Below, piece by piece: positions 1 to 5,614 of a stretch of DNA of 7,824 nucleotides (position 1 is its first letter; each line of letters opens with the position of its first letter). The stretch lies in NCBI GenBank assembly GCA_024280785.1, contig JAJRPK010000470.1, positions 1 to 7,824 of the forward strand, read 5' to 3'. Under the pieces are notes generated by a model. The model had not been told where the DNA came from, did not search any database, and was given only the letters and a program-made list of their open reading frames with translations. Origin of the DNA: Gammaproteobacteria bacterium. Its GTDB lineage: Bacteria > Pseudomonadota > Gammaproteobacteria > Pseudomonadales > UBA7434. Made by a program: the position numbers and the translations under genes.

Positions 1-397
1 ACGGATAAGTGGCTTTGATGTAACTAAGCGCTTTTTCCATCGCGATGCGAGCAAAGCCCTGTCCTCGATATTTTTTACGAGTCACTAGACGACCAATATT
101 TATCGAAGGCATAACACTCTGAGACTCGCCTACGATTAACTCTCCATTAACGCCTCCATCGGAAGGGCTCGAAGGAATTATTCTCAGTGCAGTTACAATA
201 ATATCGTTATGATTGGCTATCAAGTGAATCGCTTGCTGATCTCGGCCATCGGCATCAAGATAGGGACAATTTTGTTCAACTACAAATATTTCTTGTCGCA
301 GCTGCAATAATTGATAAAGCTGATCCTTCGATAAAGAATAAAAAGAACATGTTTGCCACTGTATTTGGCTCGCACTTTGACTCGTACTTTGGCTCAT
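1..397 (-). CDS. elaA: ElaA-type GNAT N-acetyltransferase, 3' end cut by window edge
   Basis: 132 codons are visible and the C-terminus lies outside the window. My translation resembles E. coli ElaA, a GNAT-fold acetyltransferase whose natural substrate is not firmly known. Shared blocks are QLLQLRQEIFVVEQNCPYLD (residues 29-48), the strand VTALRI, and NIGRLVTRKKYRGQGFAR, which contains the acetyl-CoA pyrophosphate-binding RxxRGxG-type loop of the GNAT fold. ElaA-like homology begins near residue 12 (IQWQ). The first 11 residues are a low-complexity SQSTSQSASQ tail encoded by a 12-nt imperfect tandem repeat. I chose ATG at 397. An in-frame ATG at 415 would add six residues (MVVTVI), and neither start has a strong ribosome-binding site. 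The gene starts 36 bp after the fbpC stop in the same orientation and with no evident terminator between, so co-transcription with the iron transporter is likely. The protein is expected to be cytoplasmic. Confidence 0.85.
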   Translation of the reverse strand, partial: MSQSTSQSASQIQWQTCSFYSLSKDQLYQLLQLRQEIFVVEQNCPYLDADGRDQQAIHLIANHNDIIVTALRIIPSSPSDGGVNGELIVGESQSVMPSINIGRLVTRKKYRGQGFARIAMEKALSYIKATYP

Positions 398-433
398 AAT
401 AACAGTCACCACCATCAGTGCTTCAACAATATA

Positions 434-1567
434 TTATTTTTTGAAAACCACAACACTGCTATTTTTTGGACGAATTTTTATTTTCTCGTCGATGGCATAA
501 TCATGTTGGCTGGGTAGTAGTGCCAACAATTGCTCACCATTACTTAATTCAAGCGTGTAAAGAAATGTTGCGCCACGAAAATATTTAGACTTAACCGCTG
601 CTTCTATGCCACTTTGACTATCGCAGATAATATCGTCAGGGCGCAATAATACAGAAACAACATCGCCTGAAGTGACTGCTGTATAAACTCCCTTTAAATT
701 TCTCTCAAACTTCCCCAGCATAGTATTTACCTGACCTACAGATTCCATCACCCCGTTTATAAAGGTACCTTGACCAATAAAACTCGCCACAAACTGAGTG
801 CCAGGCTGATGGTAAACATCAAGCGCGCTTGCCCACTGCTGGAGGTGCTGATGATGTAGAACACCCAATTGATCGGCCATCGCAAAGGCCTCAAGCTGAT
901 CGTGGGTTACCATCAGTGCCGTGGTGTTCGATTGCTTAATAATCTCCCGTACATCTCGACTCAGGCTTTCTCGCAACTCTACATCGAGATTAGAAAAGGG
1001 TTCGTCAAGCAACAGTAAAGTGGGTGCTGGAGCCAAAGCTCGGGCTAAGGCTACTCGCTGCTGTTCACCCCCGGATAATTCGTGGGGCATGGACCGCTCT
1101 TTATTAACCAAACCCACTTGAGAGATTAGCTGCGATGCTCGACTTTTTGCCTCATTCTTTGAAAGACCATGAAGCCCGAACAATACATTCTTCAAAACAC
1201 TTAAATGGGGAAACAAGGCATAATCTTGAAACACCATACCAATAGCGCGTTTTTCTGCAGCCACCACCGAATTAGTATCACTAAGAACGTTACCATTTAA
1301 TCGAATCGAACCGGAAAAAACAGATTCAAATCCAGCGATAGCTCTGAGTAATGTTGTTTTTCCACAACCGCTAGGTCCAAGTAAACAACCAATATCGCCA
1401 CGGGCCAGATCAAAACTAACTGACGACAATACATCAACCCCACCAAAGCGGATAGACACATTAGTTAACGAAAGAAACGCTTGCTGCAATGTATCTTCAG
1501 CGTTGATGTAATTGCTGCTGTTATCGCTAATATTACTGTTATGGCGATTCACCAAACTAATGGGCAT
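434..1567 (-). CDS. fbpC: Ferric iron ABC transporter ATP-binding protein
   Basis: 377 aa, the cytoplasmic ATPase that drives Fe3+ import through FbpB. All ABC motifs are intact: Walker A GPSGCGKT (64-71), Q-loop Q114 in VFQDYALFP, signature LSGGEQ (164-169), Walker B LLLLDEP (184-190, catalytic E189), D-loop SNLD (192-195) and switch histidine H222. After about residue 265 follows a regulatory C-terminal region of TOBE type, containing VLLRPDDI (306-313), as in FbpC/AfuC/PotA-like importers. The N-terminus carries about 30 polar residues (MPISLVNRHNSNISDNSSN...) ahead of the usual first strand FLSLTNVSIRF. No ATG exists nearer to the domain. Start ATG 1567 overlaps the end of fbpB by 11 nt and has an AAAAAGG Shine-Dalgarno about 10 nt upstream, so the extension is probably real and translation coupled. 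Family membership is certain. Iron as substrate is inferred mainly from the neighbouring FutA-like binding protein. Confidence 0.95.
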   Translation of the reverse strand: MPISLVNRHNSNISDNSSNYINAEDTLQQAFLSLTNVSIRFGGVDVLSSVSFDLARGDIGCLLGPSGCGKTTLLRAIAGFESVFSGSIRLNGNVLSDTNSVVAAEKRAIGMVFQDYALFPHLSVLKNVLFGLHGLSKNEAKSRASQLISQVGLVNKERSMPHELSGGEQQRVALARALAPAPTLLLLDEPFSNLDVELRESLSRDVREIIKQSNTTALMVTHDQLEAFAMADQLGVLHHQHLQQWASALDVYHQPGTQFVASFIGQGTFINGVMESVGQVNTMLGKFERNLKGVYTAVTSGDVVSVLLRPDDIICDSQSGIEAAVKSKYFRGATFLYTLELSNGEQLLALLPSQHDYAIDEKIKIRPKNSSVVVFKK

Positions 1568-3179
1568 CGTTATCTGACCTTTTTATCAAAATCATCACAG
1601 GAACTATTCCGACCAATACAATAGCTATTGCTGGTATAGCGGCTCGTTCCCACAAACCCTCGGAACTCAGCTCAAATACACGCACTGCTAAAGTGTTAAA
1701 ACCAAAGGGTCTGGTCATCAATGTAATTGGAAGTTCTTTAATTACGTCGACACAGACCAGCACCATAGCGGTCAACAAACCACGTCGAATAATGGGCATA
1801 TGAACCAATCGCAGCATACGAATACCGGACACTCCCAAGCTTCTTGCAACCGCGTCAATCGAGGGTGTTATTCTTAAAAAATTACTTTCTAAAGGCGCAT
1901 AGGCTACCGCCATAAAACGAACACTATAAGCCAATATCATAACGAACATAGTGCCTTGCAATACATGACTCGGAGCACCTAAGTTATACAACACCTCATC
2001 AACCGTTGCCATTGGTGCAAAGAGGCCTATCGCAAGCACAGTGCCGGGTAGTGCATAGCCCAAGGTACTCACCCTAACCGCTGTTCGAGTAAATAAACTA
2101 TTCTGCGTTCGCGCAGTGAAAGCCATCAACAGTGCTAAACCTACAATAACCAGCACAGCCAAAATGGCTAACGATACAGAACCCCATACATAAGACCAAA
2201 ACGACGAATTTAATTCCACCGCTACATTCGGCCATGCCCAGAATATTAGCTGCGCACAGGGCAATAAAAAAGCCATTGTAAATACCGTTGCACAAGCCGC
2301 GCATGCCAACCATCGATGGTGGCCAATAAGTGAGATTCGCTGGGTATTAAGTGAAGCATTTCGCTGCTGTGCATACTGTTGCGCACGGCGACTATACCGT
2401 TCGATAACAATCACGATAACAACAAAAATTAATAATACCGAGGCGACCTGCAATGCCGCTGAAACCGAATACAAACTAAACCAGGATTTATAAATTGCCG
2501 CCGTAAGAGTATCGTAGTTAAAAGTTGCCACCGTACCAAAATCGGCCAACGTCTCCATTATGACAAGCAGCAAACCGCCGACAATCCACGGCCTTGCCAT
2601 TGGTAAAGACACCCGGAAAAAACTGGCCCGCACCGACAAGCCTAACGACTGCCCCACTTCTAAACTACGTCTACCCTGAGTCTGAAAAGCGTTGCGTACC
2701 AACAGATAAACGTAGGGATATAACACCAGACTGAGCGCCATAACGACGCCACCATAAGAGTAAATACTGGGAAACCAACTAGAGTTTCCAAATAATTCTC
2801 GTAAACCAGTTTGCACAGGGCCGGTAAATTCAAATATTCCAACAAAGGCAAAAGCGATCACGTAGCCCGGCACGGCCATGGGTAAAATTAGTGCCCAAAC
2901 AAAAAAACGTCGCAGCGGAAAGTCGCAGACGGCGGTTAACCACGCGAGACTAACTCCAATTATTGCGGTCATTACACTAACACCCAACACTAGCAGCAAG
3001 GTATTTTTTATGGCGCTCGGGAGCACGTAGTTGGAAAGGTGGGATAAAGTTTTAAAGTCGGGTTGAAACCAAGCGCTTAAAACACCGCTAAGTGCCAATA
3101 CCGTTGGCAGAGCCATAACCACAAGAAACACCGACCAAATCAAGCTACTGCGACTAGGCATCACGCGCGCTGAACCCAC
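1557..3179 (-). CDS. fbpB: Ferric iron ABC transporter permease (fused two-domain)
   Basis: 540 aa inner-membrane permease with two homologous halves in one chain, the normal FbpB/SfuB architecture, forming the translocation pore. About 12 hydrophobic segments are visible, for example around residues 13-33, 59-83, 93-115, 142-161, 197-215, 240-260, 291-315, 329-354, 375-391, 407-427, 467-482 and 513-532. Each half has an EAA-type loop that would dock FbpC: EVGQSLGLSVRASFFRVSLP (174-193) and DAVARSLGVSGIRMLRLVHM (442-461). The invariant glycine is present in both. The second loop is followed by KELPITLMTRPFGFNTLAVR (481-500), typical of FbpB. The longest frame starts at GTG 3179, immediately after an in-frame stop. 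ATG 3161 (534 aa) is an equally possible start, and neither has a clear Shine-Dalgarno. The gene lies 71 bp after fbpA and overlaps fbpC by 11 nt. Confidence 0.95.
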   Translation of the reverse strand: MGSARVMPSRSSLIWSVFLVVMALPTVLALSGVLSAWFQPDFKTLSHLSNYVLPSAIKNTLLLVLGVSVMTAIIGVSLAWLTAVCDFPLRRFFVWALILPMAVPGYVIAFAFVGIFEFTGPVQTGLRELFGNSSWFPSIYSYGGVVMALSLVLYPYVYLLVRNAFQTQGRRSLEVGQSLGLSVRASFFRVSLPMARPWIVGGLLLVIMETLADFGTVATFNYDTLTAAIYKSWFSLYSVSAALQVASVLLIFVVIVIVIERYSRRAQQYAQQRNASLNTQRISLIGHHRWLACAACATVFTMAFLLPCAQLIFWAWPNVAVELNSSFWSYVWGSVSLAILAVLVIVGLALLMAFTARTQNSLFTRTAVRVSTLGYALPGTVLAIGLFAPMATVDEVLYNLGAPSHVLQGTMFVMILAYSVRFMAVAYAPLESNFLRITPSIDAVARSLGVSGIRMLRLVHMPIIRRGLLTAMVLVCVDVIKELPITLMTRPFGFNTLAVRVFELSSEGLWERAAIPAIAIVLVGIVPVMILIKRSDNDAH

Positions 3180-3250
3180 TTATGGCTAAAGGCATATCGT
3201 TCGCAATGCATCCACCGAGGTTACTGATCACTTTCGTTAGTCAGCTGCCT

Positions 3251-4330
3251 TTACTTATAACCTGCTCTATCCATTAATTTAACGGCCGCGGGCTGCAGTT
3301 TATAAGCATTACTTAACGGAAGTTTGCTATCATTAAAGGACCCCCAAGATGCTACCTGAGGGTCGACCGGTATCGCAGGATTGACCGGATACTCTTGATT
3401 GACTCCGGCAAAAATACTCTGGGCATCATCAGACACCAGCCACTCAATAAACGCTTTCGCTTGATCTACATTTTTACTGTACTTGAGAACCCCGGCACCC
3501 GCAACGTTAATATGAACACCACTCGCTACTGACTCGGTTTGATTGGGCCAGAATAGCGCCAAAGGCAAGTCATCTACTTTATTTTGCAGGCGACCAAAAT
3601 AGTAACTGTTAACCAATCCCAGATCGCATTGACCAGCAATTATTGCCTCCATTAATTGAGTGTCGTTGACCGTTGGGTCTATCGCCAAGTTTGCCACCCA
3701 TGATTCGACTATAGTTTGCGCCTTGTTTTCACCATAGGCAGAAATTAACATAGCCACTAACGACTGGTTATACACTTTCTTTGATGTTCGAAGGCACAAT
3801 TTTCCATGCCAACGCGAATCACCTAAAGCTTTATAACTAGATAGTTGTTTGGGATTGACTCGTTCGGTACTGTAAACAATGGTACGAGCCCGCAGCGACA
3901 ATCCAATCCATAAATTATTGGCATCGCGTAAATGTGCAGGAACGTTGCGCAAAATTATGTCGGAATCTACTGCTTGAAAAATACCTTGTGATGCCGCATA
4001 ACCAAGAGTGCCGGCATCGACTGTAATCAATACATCCGCTGGAGTATGTTCACCCTCCGCCTTAATTCTTTCAATCAGTACTCCTGCTTTATCGGTAGCA
4101 TATTTTATCTTTACACCCGTTTGTTCCGCATACAAATCGAAAACCGGCTTAATGAGGTGCTCGCTTCTCGACGAATAAACCACTAACGACTGATTAGAGT
4201 TTGCTTTTACTTCAGCATTGGGCTCAGTTTTATCGACATCTGAGCAGGCCATTAACACAATTACCCCTACCAGTGGCAGGGCTTGTACCACACGTTTAAA
4301 CAATGATGATTTAAACAGTATTACTTTCAT
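3251..4330 (-). CDS. fbpA: Ferric iron-binding protein, probable lipoprotein (FbpA/FutA type)
   Basis: 359 aa substrate-binding protein that captures Fe3+ in the periplasm for FbpBC. Numbered from ATG 4330, the N-terminus is a signal peptide (KSSLFKRVVQALPLVGVIVL) ending in lipobox LMAC with C29. The mature protein would be a lipoprotein with Ser at +2. It closely matches the FutA/FbpA class that binds iron through tyrosines: VVYSSR (Y52), RARTIVYSTERV (Y153) and the adjacent pair in NSYYFGRLQ (Y243, Y244). Other family signatures are KVYNQSLVA, NDTQLMEAI and EYPVNP. C179 (GKLCLRTSK) and C235 (AGQCDLGL) could form a disulfide (inference). The frame can extend one codon to TTG 4333, but ATG 4330 has a good GGAG six nt upstream, so I chose it. 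It is the first gene of the cluster, downstream of a Fur-box candidate. Iron is the likely substrate by homology. Zinc or another metal is less likely. Confidence 0.93.
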   Translation of the reverse strand: MKVILFKSSLFKRVVQALPLVGVIVLMACSDVDKTEPNAEVKANSNQSLVVYSSRSEHLIKPVFDLYAEQTGVKIKYATDKAGVLIERIKAEGEHTPADVLITVDAGTLGYAASQGIFQAVDSDIILRNVPAHLRDANNLWIGLSLRARTIVYSTERVNPKQLSSYKALGDSRWHGKLCLRTSKKVYNQSLVAMLISAYGENKAQTIVESWVANLAIDPTVNDTQLMEAIIAGQCDLGLVNSYYFGRLQNKVDDLPLALFWPNQTESVASGVHINVAGAGVLKYSKNVDQAKAFIEWLVSDDAQSIFAGVNQEYPVNPAIPVDPQVASWGSFNDSKLPLSNAYKLQPAAVKLMDRAGYK

Positions 4331-4341
4331 CAACAGCTCCG
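4331..4341 (-). promoter_or_regulatory. Ribosome-binding site deciding the fbpA start
   Basis: On the minus strand the bases before the start read CGGAGCTGTTG-ATG. GGAG sits six nt before ATG 4330, an optimal distance. The adjacent TTG at 4331-4333 would be only three nt from GGAG, so ATG 4330 is preferred. Confidence 0.7.
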
Positions 4342-4371
4342 AAAAAAATGGGTTTTAAAATTCAGCTAGTT

Positions 4372-4427
4372 GTCGTTTTACACTTTGTCGCTTTGCGCTT
4401 TCTCGCTTTACACTACGTTCGCTTTGC
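4372..4427. repeat. Short CGCTTT/AAAGCG repeats in the fbpA leader
   Basis: CGCTTT occurs on the plus strand at 4389-4394, 4396-4401, 4404-4409 and 4420-4425. TTTACACT occurs twice (4377-4384 and 4407-4414). Read as fbpA leader RNA, this gives a purine-rich stretch with AAAGCG repeated at irregular 7-16 nt spacing. It lies between the predicted promoter and the fbpA start. It could be a decayed simple repeat or a protein/RNA-binding leader, and no function can be assigned from sequence alone. Confidence 0.5.
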
Positions 4428-4456
4428 AGACGAGCAGTCGTATCGACACACATCAG

Positions 4457-4485
4457 CGTATATTGGATCACTTTACCTTGGTAAA
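4457..4485 (-). promoter_or_regulatory. Candidate sigma-70 promoter of the fbp cluster
   Basis: On the minus strand, TTTACC (4485-4480, 4/6 to TTGACA) and TATACG (4462-4457, 4/6 to TATAAT) are separated by 17 bp. The -35 element lies within the 14-bp palindrome TTTACCTTGGTAAA (4472-4485) and abuts the Fur-box candidate, as expected for a Fur-repressed promoter. The predicted transcript would have a leader of roughly 120 nt. An alternative pair, TTGCAT (4490-4485) and TCCAAT (4467-4462), also has a 17-bp spacer. Both are moderate matches. Confidence 0.35.
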
Positions 4486-4502
4486 TGCAATTCATTCTCA
4501 TT
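4484..4502. promoter_or_regulatory. Fur-box-like operator upstream of fbpA
   Basis: The 19-mer AATGCAATTCATTCTCATT has a right arm ATTCTCATT identical to that of common gammaproteobacterial Fur boxes (AATGAGAAT-N-ATTCTCATT). Its left arm matches 6 of 9 positions. Against GATAATGATAATCATTATC, the minus-strand register TTTAATGAGAATGAATTGC (4487-4505) matches 12 of 19 by my count. Its place before an iron-import cluster, overlapping the edge of a promoter candidate, strongly supports iron-dependent repression by Fur. Confidence 0.65.
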
Positions 4503-4643
4503 AAATAAATATGTACTTACGCCGGTACTAACCTCCTATGCTGCAACCAGACTTAGGTCAGTGAAGCGTTCCAATGTACTCATTATTGAATAATATTAAT
4601 GACAAAAACTTGCCCTAACCCCTAATAAAGAGACTAATACATG

Positions 4644-4679
4644 TACTATGCGCCGCAGCGATTACTATGCGCCGCAGCG
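4644..4679 (+). repeat. Two-copy 17-bp direct repeat
   Basis: TACTATGCGCCGCAGCG occurs at 4644-4660 and again, identically, at 4663-4679, separated by AT (period 19 bp). It is GC-richer than the AT-rich DNA just upstream. Tandem sites at this spacing, close to two helical turns, could be regulator-binding sites for the HAD gene or a recent slippage duplication. No function is demonstrable. Confidence 0.8.
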
Positions 4680-4790
4680 CTGACTTGATACTCTACCGAG
4701 CTGAAATACGCCCGCTAAACAAGGATAAAACGACAAACCCCGTTACCGGCTGCCCTTTAGGGATCGGCCCATCAGGAACCGCCGTCACTT

Positions 4791-5426
4791 ATGAAATATA
4801 AAGCCGTTTTTTTTGATTTTGGCGGTGTATTTACCGCCTCTCCCTTTCACGCCGTAGCAGGTGTTGCTAAAACACTAGAGGTAGATCCAGAGATATTTAC
4901 GACGACAATATTTGGAGAATACGGCGTTGATGGCGATCACCCCTGGCACCAAATGGAGCGCGGCGAAATCACGCTAGAAAATGCGCGAGCTCAAATCATG
5001 GATCTGGGGAATAACAAAGGCTTTGAAGCCGATATTTATTCTGTCTTCGCATCCATGGGCCCATCCGGTGGTGTGAAAGAAAAACTGGCGGATTACGCCA
5101 TCACCCTTCGACCTGCTGGCTTCATTACCGTTTGCGTCACGAACAACGTGAAAGAGTTTGGCGAAGGTTGGCGCAACTTAGTACCCACCGCCGAGATATT
5201 TGATCATATCGTCGACTCCTGTGAAGTAGGCGTACGTAAGCCCGAACCAGAAATTTTTAAGATCGCGCTCAATGCTGCCGGTGTTGAACCCACCGAAGTT
5301 TTATTTTTGGATGACTTCGAAGGAAACTTAGATACAGCCAAATCGATGGGTATTGATGGTTTGTTGGTTACACCCGATGAAGACAAAACCATAGCGGATC
5401 TAAAGCGCTTGTTAGCAGCCAATTAA
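4791..5426 (+). CDS. HAD superfamily hydrolase (subclass IA, phosphatase-like)
   Basis: 211 aa cytoplasmic enzyme of the haloacid dehalogenase superfamily, in the group related to YihX and the N-terminal phosphatase domain of soluble epoxide hydrolase. Motif I is FFDFGGVFT with nucleophile D9. The residue at D+2, normally an acid in phosphatases, is G11, a substitution seen in DFGGV-type members. Motif II is VTNN (T117-N119), motif III K150 in VRKPEPEIFK, and motif IV LFLDD (D174, D175) followed by N179. The helical cap lies between about residues 16 and 90, followed by GPSGGVKEKL, as in the epoxide-hydrolase-like subgroup. Length is normal for subclass IA. Start ATG 4791 has AGGAA about 12 nt upstream, and an in-frame stop lies at 4758. 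The substrate is unknown. The gene stands alone, divergent from fbpA, with stem-loops after its stop. Confidence 0.88.
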   Translation: MKYKAVFFDFGGVFTASPFHAVAGVAKTLEVDPEIFTTTIFGEYGVDGDHPWHQMERGEITLENARAQIMDLGNNKGFEADIYSVFASMGPSGGVKEKLADYAITLRPAGFITVCVTNNVKEFGEGWRNLVPTAEIFDHIVDSCEVGVRKPEPEIFKIALNAAGVEPTEVLFLDDFEGNLDTAKSMGIDGLLVTPDEDKTIADLKRLLAAN

Positions 5427-5492
5427 ACTTAGCAACTAAAGCCTGTTTACCGGAACCGTGGGCAAGGACTCATTTTTAGCTCAGTCGGCATT

Positions 5493-5512
5493 GAATAAAA
5501 GGCCTTTTATTC
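5493..5512. terminator. Perfect 20-bp palindrome, possible terminator of the HAD gene
   Basis: GAATAAAAGG is followed directly by its exact reverse complement, 66 bp after the HAD stop. As RNA it can form an 8-bp, mostly A-U stem with a GGCC loop, with the descending arm containing UUUUAUU. It is weak thermodynamically but correctly placed for a terminator. A dimeric regulator-binding site is the alternative. Confidence 0.4.
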
Positions 5513-5534
5513 TCCCCTCAATACCAATAAGCTA

Positions 5535-5560
5535 TAGAGCGTAGGCGCAATTGCGCTCTA
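5535..5560. repeat. Stem-loop with nested palindrome before qmcA
   Basis: TAGAGCG (5535-5541) pairs with CGCTCTA (5554-5560) across a 12-nt loop. A second, competing perfect palindrome GCGCAATTGCGC occupies 5545-5556. No U-run follows, so an intrinsic terminator is unlikely. It may be an operator or the hairpin of a dispersed intergenic repeat. Confidence 0.5.
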
Positions 5561-5570
5561 CATAACCGAA

Positions 5571-5593
5571 AAGTATTAATACAACTAATACTT
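5571..5593. promoter_or_regulatory. Inverted repeat AAGTATTA-N7-TAATACTT at the qmcA promoter region
   Basis: Perfect 8-bp arms at 5571-5578 and 5586-5593 lie 22-44 bp before the qmcA start. The left arm contains a weak -10-like TATTAA (5574-5579), 16 bp after TTGCGC (5552-5557). The symmetry and position fit a repressor operator overlapping a promoter, but a leader hairpin is also possible. Confidence 0.4.
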
Positions 5594-5614
5594 CTTATGA
5601 TGAGAAAATAAATC

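Larger units (their letters stand above)
4334..4790. other. Divergent intergenic region fbpA / HAD hydrolase
   Basis: 457 bp with no supportable gene. From left to right it holds the fbpA leader with AAAGCG-type repeats, the fbp promoter candidate and Fur-box-like site, a small AT-rich inverted repeat ATTAT-TGA-ATAAT (4582-4594) and a 17-bp direct repeat (4644-4679). The part leading into the HAD gene, about 4680-4790, shows no clear promoter. TTGCCC (4610-4615) and ACTAAT (4633-4638), 17 bp apart, are a weak plus-strand candidate. Confidence 0.6.

Noticed and set aside
2098..2313. 71-codon frame within fbpB, same strand, other frame
   Set aside because: It is a shadow of the permease gene. 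Its hydrophobicity is inherited from overlapping membrane-segment codons.
4331..4333. TTG as the fbpA start codon
   Set aside because: The next codon is ATG with a GGAG at ideal spacing, while the TTG would be too close to it.
4348..4593. 81-codon plus-strand open frame in the fbpA upstream region
   Set aside because: It lies over the fbp leader, promoter and Fur-box candidate, has no ribosome-binding site, and its residues (LHFVALRFLALHYVRF) just translate the CGCTTT repeats.
4644..4679. Direct repeat as a CRISPR array
   Set aside because: There are only two copies, a 2-nt spacer and no cas genes.
4733..4799. Possible C-terminal peptide remnant (reads ...NPVTGCPLGIGPSGT... ) before the HAD gene
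   Set aside because: It is short, has no plausible start or recognised domain, and overlaps the HAD start. No evidence of a pseudogene.
5535..5560. Intrinsic terminator for the HAD gene
   Set aside because: The stem is followed by CATAACCG with no U-run. The upstream palindrome at 5493-5512 is the better, though still weak, candidate.
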